A stretch of 64,000 nucleotides of DNA from Flavobacterium lacisediminis. Lineage in GTDB: Bacteria; Bacteroidota; Bacteroidia; Flavobacteriales; Flavobacteriaceae. The position numbers were made by a program, and so were the translations under genes. Below the pieces are notes generated by a model. It saw only the letters and a list, made by a program, of their open reading frames with translations. It had not been told where the DNA came from and searched no databases. Below are positions 16,844 to 26,627 of the stretch, piece by piece (the stretch's first letter is position 1; each line of letters starts with the position of its first letter). The stretch is taken from contig NZ_JAPCIO010000003.1 in assembly GCF_025909975.1 (NCBI RefSeq), positions 248,001 through 312,000 of the forward strand, in the 5' to 3' direction.

Positions 16844-17770
16844 TTATTTTATATAAAAATTATTCTCTTTTAATTTTTTATAAAGATTCTCTTTAGAAAC
16901 AACAACATTCTCACTTGAGAATTCATTAAATTCTACACTTGAATTATCATAAATATTATGATAATGCATCATATATAAATTTGTTTTTTTATCTAGATAG
17001 GTTCTAGGAACTTCTTCTCTAGAAATCATAATTTCATGGATTTTTTCAGAAATTCTAGGTACTCCTTCTGTATATTTCAATCCAAACTCTTCCTGGTATA
17101 TTTCAAACAAATCTTTCACCTTAAAACTTGGAATATTCGGAATGATATTAAATCCTGTAAACTCAAAAGAATTTTTAATTAAGGTTACTGCTTCTTCCAC
17201 ATCAATCATGAAACGAGTCATTTCTTTTGAATATAATTTTAACTCATACTTATTTTGTATTGAGTCTAAAATTAACGGAATAATACTTCCGGTTGAATTT
17301 AAAACATTTCCATAAATTGCAGTAGTTAATTTTACATTCGAGTTTTCTGCATTTACAATAAAAGCTTCCCCTCCAATGAACTTCATTGAACCATATAAGG
17401 TTGTAGCAGCTCTACTTTTATCTGAAGAAATAAAACATGCCGCTTTGAAATTATTTTCTTCTGCTACATTTCTTGAATTAATTGCTCCGTTTATGATAGT
17501 TCTTATTGCTACATCGACATTTTGATCTACTGCTTCTATTTGTTTTAAGGAAGCGGCAAAAATCCCATAATCATGCCCTTTAGCTGCTTTATTCATTAAT
17601 TTGAAATCGGCAACATCTCCAATTACACACCTAATTTTAGGAAACTGTTTTTTTAAATAATAATGTTTCGCCTCATCTCTGCTGTAAATAGTAATTTCAG
17701 CTTCATCATAAAAACGTTTAACAATTTCTCTTCCTAAGTAGCCTGCACCTCCTGTTATAAATAATCTCAC
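16844..17770 (-). CDS. CapD/PseB-like nucleotide-sugar 4,6-dehydratase (GTG start)
   Basis: A 308-residue SDR enzyme of the polysaccharide biosynthesis protein family (PF02719), which acts on UDP-GlcNAc. It starts MRLFITGGAGYLG, giving the NAD-binding Gly-rich loop at residues 7-13. The active-site block is ISSDKSRAATTLYGSMK, with Asp117, Lys118, Tyr126 and Lys130 spaced as in inverting dehydratases of the FlaA1/PseB type. The start codon is GTG at 17768-17770; it places the Rossmann loop correctly and no ATG is available. It follows the CapF-like reductase by 3 bases, suggesting a joint route towards a 6-deoxy-HexNAc such as FucNAc or QuiNAc. The exact product is not resolved. Confidence 0.8.
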   Translation of the reverse strand: MRLFITGGAGYLGREIVKRFYDEAEITIYSRDEAKHYYLKKQFPKIRCVIGDVADFKLMNKAAKGHDYGIFAASLKQIEAVDQNVDVAIRTIINGAINSRNVAEENNFKAACFISSDKSRAATTLYGSMKFIGGEAFIVNAENSNVKLTTAIYGNVLNSTGSIIPLILDSIQNKYELKLYSKEMTRFMIDVEEAVTLIKNSFEFTGFNIIPNIPSFKVKDLFEIYQEEFGLKYTEGVPRISEKIHEIMISREEVPRTYLDKKTNLYMMHYHNIYDNSSVEFNEFSSENVVVSKENLYKKLKENNFYIK

Positions 17771-17773
17771 TTC

Positions 17774-18475
17774 TTAAATTTTATAATTTGTATAATCTAA
17801 ATATGTTTGAAACAAATGTAATTCTAATTCGTTATTTATCACAGGAAACTTATTTAAATTAACTGCATTTCTAAATTCAACTAATTTCAAATACACTTCT
17901 TCAACTGAAATTTCTGTATATGTAATCTCATTTTGTTCTAATGTACCTATTATAGCCACAACATTGTCAATATAATTCAATTTTACTAAATTCTTATTAT
18001 GCTGTATTTCTAGATCATTATGTATATTATAGCAAAAAGTAGCAACAAATGATGTTTTATAAGGTTTAGCATATCTTCCGAATATATTAGGCAACTTATA
18101 GCTAACAAAATTACTATCCACTTCTAAACAATATCTTTTAAACAATTCTTTAGATTCTCGTTTAGCAATACCATATGGTGTTTCTAAATCTTCTTGTATA
18201 GAAGATAAAAAGACTACATTGACCTTATTTTCAATATTTTTCAAACCATCTATAGTAGCTATTGCTAACTTACGATTTTCTTCTAAAATTTCATTTGGAT
18301 CAGAACTTCTATGCAAAAAGGCACCATGAATTAACCAATCCAATTCTTTTAAATCAGAAAGCTTAGACAAATAATCTCGACCAAGTTCAATTACTTCATA
18401 TTTTAGAATATGTCTAAAATAATTCATTAAATGAATCCCAACGAATCCTTTTTCTCCTGTAATAGCTATTTTCAT
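17774..18475 (-). CDS. CapF/FnlB/WbjC-like SDR reductase without the cupin domain
   Basis: A 233-residue SDR protein. It has ITGEKGFVGIHL at 5-16, FLSSIQEDLETPYGIAK at 89-105 with catalytic Tyr101 and Lys105, and YKLPNIFGRYAKPYKTSFVA followed by TFCYNIHND. The SSIQ...PYG, LPN-FG-KPY and VATFCYNI blocks are those of CapF, the bifunctional enzyme of UDP-L-FucNAc synthesis that I know to be about 370 residues long. Here the protein stops soon after the SDR core, so the carboxy-terminal cupin epimerase domain is missing. Either a separate epimerase supplies that step or a different deoxysugar is made. The 278-base gap upstream (18476-18753) is AT-rich with no feature I can name. Confidence 0.75.
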   Translation of the reverse strand: MKIAITGEKGFVGIHLMNYFRHILKYEVIELGRDYLSKLSDLKELDWLIHGAFLHRSSDPNEILEENRKLAIATIDGLKNIENKVNVVFLSSIQEDLETPYGIAKRESKELFKRYCLEVDSNFVSYKLPNIFGRYAKPYKTSFVATFCYNIHNDLEIQHNKNLVKLNYIDNVVAIIGTLEQNEITYTEISVEEVYLKLVEFRNAVNLNKFPVINNELELHLFQTYLDYTNYKI

Positions 18476-18753
18476 ATTACAAATTGAAGATTTTTTTTTA
18501 TTTTAGTCATTTAAAGCTCTTATTAGAAATTAAAAGTCTATTTTAATTAAACATTACAATAGGCAATAGATACTATATTTTAAAATAGAATTAATGTTGT
18601 ATATTTTTTTCGTCACCATTTTATAAATTAAAACCATTTGAACTATAAAAAATCACACAAACAAGGTGTAATTAAAAATTAAAATATAGTTCTTATACAA
18701 ATCTAATAAATAATGTAACTTCTATAATATGAAAGTGCACTATTATCTTATAA

Positions 18754-19647
18754 TTAATGTTTTAAAAGTCTTTTTAAAAAAATTTTCACATTGTTCTTAT
18801 TTAAAAACCAGATATTAGAAATTTTAAAAACATTTAAAATAACCAGAATAAAAGTAGTTTTATTTAATTCTTTCAATTGCATAAAACAAAGTTTGTTTTT
18901 TAACAGACTATAATCATCACTACTTAATCTATTTGTTTTATGATAAAAATCTATAACATTTTTCAAATATAATGGTAAATTTATGTACTCTTTTGTTTGC
19001 GAAGATATATTTTCATTATGAATTCTATAATAAACCATTGGGTTGTCTAAATAATAAAATTTAGTTTCAAAAGAACAACGAGTCCAAAATTCTACATCTT
19101 CTCCAGCTGCAGGCATTTCTTCATTAAAATACCCTACTTTATCTACTACTTCTTTTCTCACAAAAGATGTAGGCATCATTACAGTCCAATTACCTATCAT
19201 TCTCATTTTAACATCACCATGCTTAACTTCTGGTTTTCCGGGACGGCCAACTATTTTACCTTGTAAAATTCCTTCATTATTAATTACTTCACAACAACCA
19301 TGAACCAAACCAAATTCTGGGTTTTGTTCTAATATTTGGACTTGTTTCTCTAATTTATTAGGCAACCAAATATCATCATCATCAACAAATGCTATGTATT
19401 TCCCTACAGCTTTACTAATTCCAATATTTCTAGGCTTTGAGGGTCCTCCACTATTTGGAATTTTAACATATGCTACCTTTTCGTATTTTTCACATAGCAA
19501 TAAATTATCATCTCCAGGGGTTCCATCATCTATAACAATAACCTCGTAATCTTTAAAATTTTGATTTTTTATACTATCTAAAGTTAACTTTAAATATTGA
19601 GTCCTATTGTATGTAGGAATAATTATGCTTACCAAAAGATTTTGCAT
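18754..19647 (-). CDS. Glycosyltransferase family 2
   Basis: A 297-residue GT-A enzyme. It opens VSIIIPTYNRTQYLKLTLDS, with VIDDGTPGD near residue 40, NSGGPSKPRNIGIS, and the D-x-D site AFVDDDDIWLPNK around residue 95. A GEDVEFWTR segment near residue 182 is the usual general-base region of GT2 enzymes. It is separated from the gene at 19654 by only six bases. It should add a sugar to the lipid-linked intermediate at the cytoplasmic face. Specificity is unknown. Confidence 0.88.
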   Translation of the reverse strand: MQNLLVSIIIPTYNRTQYLKLTLDSIKNQNFKDYEVIVIDDGTPGDDNLLLCEKYEKVAYVKIPNSGGPSKPRNIGISKAVGKYIAFVDDDDIWLPNKLEKQVQILEQNPEFGLVHGCCEVINNEGILQGKIVGRPGKPEVKHGDVKMRMIGNWTVMMPTSFVRKEVVDKVGYFNEEMPAAGEDVEFWTRCSFETKFYYLDNPMVYYRIHNENISSQTKEYINLPLYLKNVIDFYHKTNRLSSDDYSLLKNKLCFMQLKELNKTTFILVILNVFKISNIWFLNKNNVKIFLKRLLKH

Positions 19648-19653
19648 TTTTTT

Positions 19654-20586
19654 TTATAAATTAAATTTAGAAAAAATAAATCTAAACAAATATTTTATGA
19701 ATTTTAAACGTATTCTTAAAAAACCAAACCCTTTAAGATTTATAATTTGTGTCAATGAAATCTTCCCTTTTTTAAATTTAAGCCACCAAACTTCATTTAT
19801 ATACTTTTCAATAAAAACATTAATCTTAGATTCATCTGGATACATGTTTAGATAACCCAGATACTCTTCAAACAATAATTCTCTTTTTGAAAAACTAATT
19901 TTAGTTGTGGTTGATTCTGGATGGCGTCTGAAATTATTTAACTTTTTATTTAAAAAAATAATATCCTTTTTTTGAATAAGCCATGTCCAAAAAAACAAAT
20001 CTGACATTTGTCTGTAATTAAATGTCTCGTCTGGAATAGCAATTTTGGGTCTACGAAACACAACACTACTACCATTAGTTATTAAAGGATTGAAAGGAAA
20101 ACTGTTAATTACAATGTCATTTGACACTATGCCGAATGAGTCATTTGGAATATTTAATAGTGATGTTCTTTTCCTACTATCGTACAAATAATTACATTCT
20201 TGATCAACATAATTACTAGTACAAAAAACTAAAGGCAATGAACTGTTTTTATCCAACATACTAACGGATTCCTCTAAAAAGGATGGATCTGAATAATCAT
20301 CTGTTTCAGCTATCCATACATATTCGGTTTCAACAAGCTCTAATCCTTTTCTCCATGAATTATAACCACTCCCAGAATTGATTTCATTTACAATAAAATA
20401 TTTGACTTTAAAACTTGGATTATCTTCAATAAATTTTGTAATAATTTCTACACTATTATCAGTTGATTTATCATCAATAATAATTGCTTCCCAATCTTTA
20501 TAAGTCTGATTGGCAATGGTTGTTAAACGATCCATCAAAAATTGACCGTGATTATAACTTGGAACTATTATTGAGACTTGTGTCAT
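19654..20586 (-). CDS. Glycosyltransferase family 2 (IAETDDY subgroup)
   Basis: A 310-residue GT-A glycosyltransferase. Motifs are VSIIVPSYNHGQFLMDRL, IIIDDKSTDNSVEII, NSGSGYNSWRKGLEL and VWIAETDDYSDPSFLEE with the D-x-D site. It shares the unusual IAETDDY site and the N-x-G-x-x-x-x-W-x-K-G block with the gene at 27684, so the two are paralogues inside the same locus. Its carboxy-terminal part is rich in lysine and aromatic residues, a pattern compatible with membrane association. The sugar it transfers is not predictable. Confidence 0.87.
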   Translation of the reverse strand: MTQVSIIVPSYNHGQFLMDRLTTIANQTYKDWEAIIIDDKSTDNSVEIITKFIEDNPSFKVKYFIVNEINSGSGYNSWRKGLELVETEYVWIAETDDYSDPSFLEESVSMLDKNSSLPLVFCTSNYVDQECNYLYDSRKRTSLLNIPNDSFGIVSNDIVINSFPFNPLITNGSSVVFRRPKIAIPDETFNYRQMSDLFFWTWLIQKKDIIFLNKKLNNFRRHPESTTTKISFSKRELLFEEYLGYLNMYPDESKINVFIEKYINEVWWLKFKKGKISLTQIINLKGFGFLRIRLKFIKYLFRFIFSKFNL

Positions 20587-20616
20587 TGAAGAATATTATA
20601 TTTATTAAATTTTATT

Positions 20617-21537
20617 TCATCTAGAAAGCAAACGACGAATAGCTTTTTCAAAAATAAATTTAGAAAATTTTAAAATTCCAATAGTTTTAAAAAACTTTTT
20701 CACGATAAGTCCAGTTAAATAACTATTAGATTTCTTAATTTCATTTAAACGATTTCTATATTTAATATCTGATGTGTAATACCTAGATATTAAATTTGAA
20801 CTGAAAATATAGAATTCCTCATGCGTTAATATACTCTTGAAACAATCAACAACTTTTAATTGGTTATCATCAATACCAATAGTCATCATTCTGCCTTCTG
20901 GATTCATTCTGTAATAAGCCAATGGTTTGTTAATAAAAATAAATTTATCTTGTTTCTTAAATAATTGAACCCATACCACCCAATCCTCTTGAGCTGATAG
21001 ATTTTCAGGGAATCGAATTGCTTCAAATAATGATGCTTCAAAAAAACCACATTGCATTTGAATAGAAAAAGAAACATTCCATTCTGTCAAAAATCCTTGA
21101 ACTGAAAAAAAACGCTTATCTAATTCGCAAAAAGGAGGGAAAATTTTCTTTGAATCATTTGAAATCATTTCAAAATTTGAGATAACTATCTCTAAACCTT
21201 TATTTTCCGAAGTCAAAAGTTCATTTAATGATGCTTCAATTTTAAAATCATTTAAAAGATCATCGGCATCTAAAAATTGCAAATATTTGCCTTTAGCCTT
21301 TTCAATTCCTAAATTTCTTGCACTACTTACCCCACCATTATCTTTATAAATATAAATAAATCTCGGATCTTTTTTTGTGAAACCTGATATTATTGTTGCC
21401 GAATCATCGCTACTACCATCATCAACTATTATACATTCCCAATTTGTATGGGTCTGTTTACAAACTGACTCAAGTGTTTCATTTAAGTACTTGGCCTGGT
21501 TATAACAAGGAATTATAATAGAAACTAATACACTCAT
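20617..21537 (-). CDS. Glycosyltransferase family 2
   Basis: A 306-residue GT-A enzyme. It has VSIIIPCYNQAKYLNETLES, IIVDDGSSDDSATII, GGVSSARNLGIEKAKGKYLQ and FLDADDLLND (D-x-D) near residues 90-97, followed by SAQEDWVVWVQL with the E-D-W general-base region. These are standard GT2 features. Its ATG overlaps the stop of the gene at 21537 by one base, so the two are probably translated together. Donor and acceptor are unknown. Confidence 0.9.
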   Translation of the reverse strand: MSVLVSIIIPCYNQAKYLNETLESVCKQTHTNWECIIVDDGSSDDSATIISGFTKKDPRFIYIYKDNGGVSSARNLGIEKAKGKYLQFLDADDLLNDFKIEASLNELLTSENKGLEIVISNFEMISNDSKKIFPPFCELDKRFFSVQGFLTEWNVSFSIQMQCGFFEASLFEAIRFPENLSAQEDWVVWVQLFKKQDKFIFINKPLAYYRMNPEGRMMTIGIDDNQLKVVDCFKSILTHEEFYIFSSNLISRYYTSDIKYRNRLNEIKKSNSYLTGLIVKKFFKTIGILKFSKFIFEKAIRRLLSR

Positions 21538-22589
21538 TACTCTTTCATTATTTTATTAAAAAACAAATCATATTCACTTGCAATCCTTTCAGGATGAAAT
21601 CTGTTTTTGATTTCTAAATATTCACTTGAATTAAAATAACTAGTTATTTTATCACTGGTTATTTCTTTAATTACATCTTTATAGTTTCTAGTTTTTAAAT
21701 CTAAGACGGGAAAACTAAAACTATTAGCAACTTCTGTCAAATTACCTATTTTAGGGATTACCATGGGCTTATCAAATGTAAGTCCTAAAAACAAATTTCC
21801 TGAATTTAAATTTCTTAATCTTGGAATAACAATTAAGGAAGACTTTTTAACTAAATCGATCATGTAAGGATATTCGATAAAATTATATCCAAAAAAATAC
21901 TGTTCTTTCTTAATTGGAAAACAATATAAGAACATCATTAGCCACTTATATATTTTTCTTGTTCTGTATGGCAAAAAAGATGGCAATTGCCAAAATGGAA
22001 ACATGTTAGGTACAACTAACAATTTGTTTTTATTTGGAATTTTTTTAAAAACTTCAAGAATTAGCTTAACTTCTTCTTTTGACCTAATTGCTCCAATTAC
22101 TACTACTATAAATTTTCCATCAAAATTTAAAGCAATTTTTTCTTCTATATTTTTAGTAATAAAATTGTTACGTAAACTCTCATATAGTGGATGATAAATA
22201 ACAGTATGCTGGCTATTTTTAGAAAAAAACTTTTTATTGTTTTCTAATGAAAATTGACCTAAATGAATTACACCATCAACATATTTGTATATTAATTCAA
22301 ATAAATATCCAAATTTATTATCTTCATCATAATGCGATTTATCATCATTTAATATTAAAATAATCTTAGCATTTTCTTTCCACTTTTTAATTTCAAACTC
22401 AAGTTCAGTTAATTGATTTTGAGTTGGCATTTTAAAATCAAAAATTGCCTCGGGGAATTGAATATTTACAATATCACAACTTGTATCAAACTCATTATAT
22501 TGCCCAAAAACAAATTCGTTTTTTGAAAAATTAATTATCTCATCAAAATAAACATTCCTATCTTTTTTATGTGGTATAAATACTTTCAT
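21537..22589 (-). CDS. GT-B-fold glycosyltransferase (mannosyltransferase-like)
   Basis: A 350-residue protein from the ATG at 22587-22589; a TTG three codons upstream is also possible. The amino-terminal half is divergent. The carboxy-terminal half has FIVVVIGAIRSKEEVKLILE, then LVVPNMFPFWQLPS, SSLIVIPRLRNLNSGNLFLG and FDKPMVIPKIGNLTE. The SGNLFLGLTFDKPMVIP-type donor loop resembles GT-B enzymes related to GumI-type beta-mannosyltransferases. It lies inside a run of GT2 genes. Assignment to GT-B is fairly safe; the mannosyl specificity is only a suggestion from the resemblance. Confidence 0.72.
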   Translation of the reverse strand: MKVFIPHKKDRNVYFDEIINFSKNEFVFGQYNEFDTSCDIVNIQFPEAIFDFKMPTQNQLTELEFEIKKWKENAKIILILNDDKSHYDEDNKFGYLFELIYKYVDGVIHLGQFSLENNKKFFSKNSQHTVIYHPLYESLRNNFITKNIEEKIALNFDGKFIVVVIGAIRSKEEVKLILEVFKKIPNKNKLLVVPNMFPFWQLPSFLPYRTRKIYKWLMMFLYCFPIKKEQYFFGYNFIEYPYMIDLVKKSSLIVIPRLRNLNSGNLFLGLTFDKPMVIPKIGNLTEVANSFSFPVLDLKTRNYKDVIKEITSDKITSYFNSSEYLEIKNRFHPERIASEYDLFFNKIMKE

Positions 22590-22662
22590 ACAATTCAACT
22601 AATACTTCTTGATAGAAATTACATTGATAAATTAAAATTATATAATTACTCAAAAATCATTC

Positions 22663-23514
22663 TTACTTTAATACTTCTTTGAGTTTTTTCTTAGAAAACA
22701 ATACGATATAAACTCTAAAGAAAAGTGAAACCCATTTTTTTCCTAATCTGGTTTCTTCTATTTCTTTAAGCATTTTAAACCTGTTGGAATTCAATAAGCT
22801 TCTATTTTTATTCAGTTCGAGTCTATTTGAAACCAATTCTTTATAATCATTCAAAAAAGGTTTAAAGTATTCATTCAACACTTGATTCCTTTCCTTTGAA
22901 TTATCTTGTAAAAAACTAATTCCATCTAAATAAAAAACGGATAGAAAACCATCTACTTTTAAATAACTACAATTATATTTAAATAATGCTAAAATGCAAA
23001 ATTTCCAATCAGATACTATTTTCAAGCTTTCATCATAAAGTCCAACAACATCAAAAACACTTTTTTTAATGTAGGTATTGGAATGAGATAATGAGCTTGT
23101 ATACATATGTGAAAAATCTATTTCAGCAGGAAATTTAACTACTCCTGAAATATTATCTCCCACTCTATATTCGTCAAAAAAAACCATATCATACTCATTT
23201 GCAAAAGAATGATATTGTTCCAAAACTTGACTATTATAAAAATGATCACCACTATTCAAAAAAAGCAAATATTCTCCATTTGCTGCATTGATACCTTTAT
23301 TCATTGCATTATAAATACCTTTATCTGGTTCACTAACCCAGTAATCTATGTATTTACTTTGACTTTCTATATAATCAGCGCTACCATCAATCGAGCCACC
23401 ATCAATAACTATGTACTCAAACTCTTTCCAAGTTTGATTTATAACACTTTCTAAAGTTTTCTTTAGTCCATCAAGGTTATTGTAATTAATAGTTATTATC
23501 GATAAAATGGGCAT
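22663..23514 (-). CDS. Glycosyltransferase family 2 (WcaE-like subgroup)
   Basis: A 283-residue GT-A enzyme from the ATG at 23512-23514; a TTG start six codons earlier is possible. It has [50 protein letters not shown] and [10 protein letters not shown] at the metal site. The IDGGS-x-DGS, EPDKG and LNSGD combination is typical of GT2 enzymes of the colanic acid WcaE type and is shared with the gene at 25711. It overlaps the 3' end of gmd by 29 bases, so the two genes are coupled. Proximity to gmd and fcl makes a fucosyl-transferring role plausible but unproven. Confidence 0.86.
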   Translation of the reverse strand: MPILSIITINYNNLDGLKKTLESVINQTWKEFEYIVIDGGSIDGSADYIESQSKYIDYWVSEPDKGIYNAMNKGINAANGEYLLFLNSGDHFYNSQVLEQYHSFANEYDMVFFDEYRVGDNISGVVKFPAEIDFSHMYTSSLSHSNTYIKKSVFDVVGLYDESLKIVSDWKFCILALFKYNCSYLKVDGFLSVFYLDGISFLQDNSKERNQVLNEYFKPFLNDYKELVSNRLELNKNRSLLNSNRFKMLKEIEETRLGKKWVSLFFRVYIVLFSKKKLKEVLK

Positions 23515-24586
23515 TGTTTGATTTTTTTTCAATTTCTAAATCTGACACTATCATTTCTTTAACTAAGCCAGCTAAATCATATTTAGGTTTCCAATTTAAT
23601 ACAGTATTGGCTTTAGTTGGATTTCCAATTAACAAATCTACCTCAGTAGGTCTATAATATTTAGGATCCACTTTTACCACTACTTTACCAATTGGCAATT
23701 GATATTGAGGATTATTACAAGCAACTACAGTTCCTACTTCATTTTCATTTTCACCTGAAAAATTTAATTCAATTCCACATTCAGCAAATGCCATAGAAAC
23801 AAAATCTCGGACATAAGTTGTTTTACCGGTTGCAATTACAAAATCTTCGGGTTTATCTTGTTGTAACATTAACCACATTGCTTCTACATAATCTTTTGCA
23901 TGTCCCCAATCGCGTTGTGCATTCAGATTACCTAAATATAAACAATCTTGTTTTTTTAAAGCAATTCGGGCTACAGCCATAGTAATTTTTCTGGTAACAA
24001 ATGTTTCACCTCTTCTAGGAGATTCATGATTGAATAAAATTCCATTGCATGCAAACATATTGTACGCTTCCCTATAATTTTTAGTAATCCAAAAACCATA
24101 AATTTTTGCTACTCCATAAGGAGAACGAGGATAAAAAGGTGTGGTTTCCGACTGAGGTACTTCTTGCACTAATCCGTAAAGTTCTGAAGTAGAAGCTTGA
24201 TAAATTCTAGTCTTGTGGGTTAACCCTAAAATTCTAATCGCTTCTAAAATTCTTAGCGTTCCGATACCGTCAACATTTGCCACGTATTCTGGAGAATCAA
24301 AACTAACTTTTACATGAGACATTGCACCCAAATTGTAAATCTCGTCAGGTTGAACTTCCTGAATTATTCTAATTATATTAGTAGAATCTGTTAAATCACC
24401 ATAATGCAATTTAAAATTGACATTTTTTTCGTGTAAGTCCATATATAAATGGTCAATTCGTTGCGTGTTAAAAGATGACGCTCTTCTTTTAACACCATGA
24501 ACCTCATATCCTTTTTCTAATAATAACTCAGCCAAATACGATCCGTCTTGACCTGTAATTCCCGTTACTAAAGCTCTTTTCTTCAT
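23486..24586 (-). CDS. gmd: GDP-mannose 4,6-dehydratase
   Basis: A 366-residue SDR enzyme that converts GDP-D-mannose to GDP-4-keto-6-deoxymannose, the first step of GDP-L-fucose synthesis. It opens [20 protein letters not shown], with NADP-binding Gly residues and the GDP-mannose dehydratase-specific [20 protein letters not shown]. The catalytic YGVAK has Tyr157 and Lys161. [17 protein letters not shown] and [20 protein letters not shown] are family hallmarks. The length is normal, with a short non-conserved tail that overlaps the following glycosyltransferase. Fcl at 24659 completes the pathway. Confidence 0.95.
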   Translation of the reverse strand: MKKRALVTGITGQDGSYLAELLLEKGYEVHGVKRRASSFNTQRIDHLYMDLHEKNVNFKLHYGDLTDSTNIIRIIQEVQPDEIYNLGAMSHVKVSFDSPEYVANVDGIGTLRILEAIRILGLTHKTRIYQASTSELYGLVQEVPQSETTPFYPRSPYGVAKIYGFWITKNYREAYNMFACNGILFNHESPRRGETFVTRKITMAVARIALKKQDCLYLGNLNAQRDWGHAKDYVEAMWLMLQQDKPEDFVIATGKTTYVRDFVSMAFAECGIELNFSGENENEVGTVVACNNPQYQLPIGKVVVKVDPKYYRPTEVDLLIGNPTKANTVLNWKPKYDLAGLVKEMIVSDLEIEKKSNNAHFIDNNY

Positions 24587-24658
24587 TAGTTATCTTTAAT
24601 TTATCTTCTAATATTTATCTCTTACTAACAAGTTGTAAACATACTTATAATTTGTAAT

Positions 24659-25582
24659 TTAAGATAAAAATTTTTCTTTATATACTTTTAAAACCCCTTC
24701 TTCTAATGATATTGATGCATTCCAACCCATTTTATTTATTTTAGAAACATCCATTAACTTTCTTGGAGTACCATTTGGCTTTTCAGAGTCCCATACTACT
24801 TCACCTTCATAGCCAACACATTTTTTGACTAATAAAGACAAATCTTTTATTGGTAAATCAACACCTGTACCTACATTAATATGGCCTGATTCTTCATACT
24901 TGCTGATAAGAAAAAAACAAGCTTCTGCTAAATCATCTACATGTAAAAACTCCCTTTTTGGAGAGCCATCTCCCCACAAAACCACTTTCGATTCACCATT
25001 AACTTTGGCTTCGTGGAATTTTCTCAACATCGCTGGTAAGACATGTGAATTTTGTAAATCATAATTATCGTTAGGTCCATATAAATTAGTTGGCATAGCA
25101 GATATAAAATTACAATTGTATTGACTTCTGTATGCATCACACATTTTTATTCCTGCTATTTTAGCAATAGCATAAGGCTCATTAGTTGGCTCTAATTCTC
25201 CTGTTAACAAATATTCCTCTTTCAAAGGTTGAGGGGCCAACTTTGGATAAATACAACTTGAACCTAAAAACAATAGCTTTTTTACATTATGTAAGTAACT
25301 TTGATGAATAATATTATTTTGAATCATCAAATTGTCATATAAAAATTCTGCTCTATAAATATTATTCGCGTGAATACCGCCCACTTTTGCAGCAGCTAGA
25401 AACACATATTCTGGCTGTTCTTGTGCAAAAAAAGTAGCGACATCGGTAGTGTTTCGCAAATCAAGTTCAGCTGAAGAACGTGTTACTATATTACAAAAAC
25501 CTTTGCTTAACAGATTTCTGTGAATAGCACTTCCTACCATCCCATTATGACCTGCTATATAAATCTTCGAATTAATTTCCAT
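24659..25582 (-). CDS. fcl: GDP-L-fucose synthase
   Basis: A 307-residue SDR epimerase/reductase that turns GDP-4-keto-6-deoxymannose into GDP-L-fucose. The NADP loop is IYIAGHNGMVGSAI, followed by AAAKVGGIHANN. The catalytic region is FLGSSCIYPKLAPQP with EEYLLTGELEPTNEPYAIAK, giving Tyr137 and Lys141. PTNLYGPNDNYD and GDGSPKREFLHVDDLAEA follow as expected. It precedes gmd in transcription, separated by 72 bases. Together the two genes show that L-fucose, or a derivative made from it, is part of the glycan. A 128-base gap separates it from the glycosyltransferase at 25711. Confidence 0.95.
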   Translation of the reverse strand: MEINSKIYIAGHNGMVGSAIHRNLLSKGFCNIVTRSSAELDLRNTTDVATFFAQEQPEYVFLAAAKVGGIHANNIYRAEFLYDNLMIQNNIIHQSYLHNVKKLLFLGSSCIYPKLAPQPLKEEYLLTGELEPTNEPYAIAKIAGIKMCDAYRSQYNCNFISAMPTNLYGPNDNYDLQNSHVLPAMLRKFHEAKVNGESKVVLWGDGSPKREFLHVDDLAEACFFLISKYEESGHINVGTGVDLPIKDLSLLVKKCVGYEGEVVWDSEKPNGTPRKLMDVSKINKMGWNASISLEEGVLKVYKEKFLS

Positions 25583-25710
25583 TGTTCATTATTACATCGT
25601 AAAAATATACGAAATTAGTGGTTATTTTTTTACTATCTAGGCTTTTTATATTATTACTTTAATTGCACTCTATTTATTTAGAATATTGATACAATCAAAA
25701 AAGAAAAACA

Positions 25711-26610
25711 TTATAAACCTTTTATAAAAAATTCTTGTTTTACCCTATCAAAAAATATCATAGGCGGATAATTAAAATACCTTTTCTTCTTTTGAATCAT
25801 TTTTGAATAGAAAAAATTATTTATAATTTTCTTTACAAAAACAAATTTCACTTCCTTAACTAAAGTATTATATTTTTTTATCTCTTGTATTAGTTTCTTT
25901 TCTTCAATTGGAATATTATTTTCAACTTCTTCCTGAATTTTTGCTTGTGCTTCTTTTATATATAAATCTAAAAAATCTAACGATAACTGATTTTTAGATC
26001 GTTGTCTAAAGCCTCCTAAAAGCGCTTGAGTAACAAATAATTTCTCATATCTAAAAAAACGAAGCCATAATTCTAAATCACCAGCATATTTTAAATCAGT
26101 TGCTAATTTACTACCCGAAGTCTCCCACAAAGAACGTCTCCAAAAAGTGGATTCTTGCTGAATCCATTCAAAATTACCTAAATAATAATCTAATTTAGAC
26201 CATCTTTTAAAATCGCTTACCGCTACTGTTCTTCCCATTTCATCAAAAGTTGATGGAATACCTTGAATCCAATTAACATCTTTAAAATTAAAAAGTTCAG
26301 CCACGATAAATAAAGCTTTTGGATGGTATAAATCATCAGAATTTAACCACGCCATAATTTCACCTGTTGATTTATCAAATCCTTTTTGAATAGCATCATA
26401 CAGGCCTTTATCAGGTTCACTTATCCAATAAGCTAACTGACTTTCATATTTTTTTATAATCGCAACTGAATTATCTGAACTTCCTCCATCAATAATGATA
26501 TACTCTAAATTGGGATAATTTTGAGACAAAACGGATAGAATCGTTTCTTCAAGAAATTCACCTCCATTATAATTTGGTGTTACTATTGATATTTTGGGAA
26601 AGTTCTTCAT
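25711..26610 (-). CDS. Glycosyltransferase family 2 (WcaE-like subgroup)
   Basis: A 299-residue GT-A enzyme; I chose the ATG at 26608-26610 over a GTG three codons upstream. It has ISIVTPNYNGGEFLEETILS, IIIDGGSSDNSVAIIKKYES, WISEPDKGLYDAIQKGFDKS and AWLNSDDLYHPKALF. QQESTFWRRSLWE in the middle is typical of this GT2 group. It resembles the gene at 22663 in the IDGGS and EPDKG blocks. The last 50 residues are basic and aromatic. It lies just before the fucose genes in the direction of reading towards lower coordinates. Confidence 0.87.
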   Translation of the reverse strand: MKNFPKISIVTPNYNGGEFLEETILSVLSQNYPNLEYIIIDGGSSDNSVAIIKKYESQLAYWISEPDKGLYDAIQKGFDKSTGEIMAWLNSDDLYHPKALFIVAELFNFKDVNWIQGIPSTFDEMGRTVAVSDFKRWSKLDYYLGNFEWIQQESTFWRRSLWETSGSKLATDLKYAGDLELWLRFFRYEKLFVTQALLGGFRQRSKNQLSLDFLDLYIKEAQAKIQEEVENNIPIEEKKLIQEIKKYNTLVKEVKFVFVKKIINNFFYSKMIQKKKRYFNYPPMIFFDRVKQEFFIKGL

Positions 26611-26627
26611 CAAAATCACTAATATCT

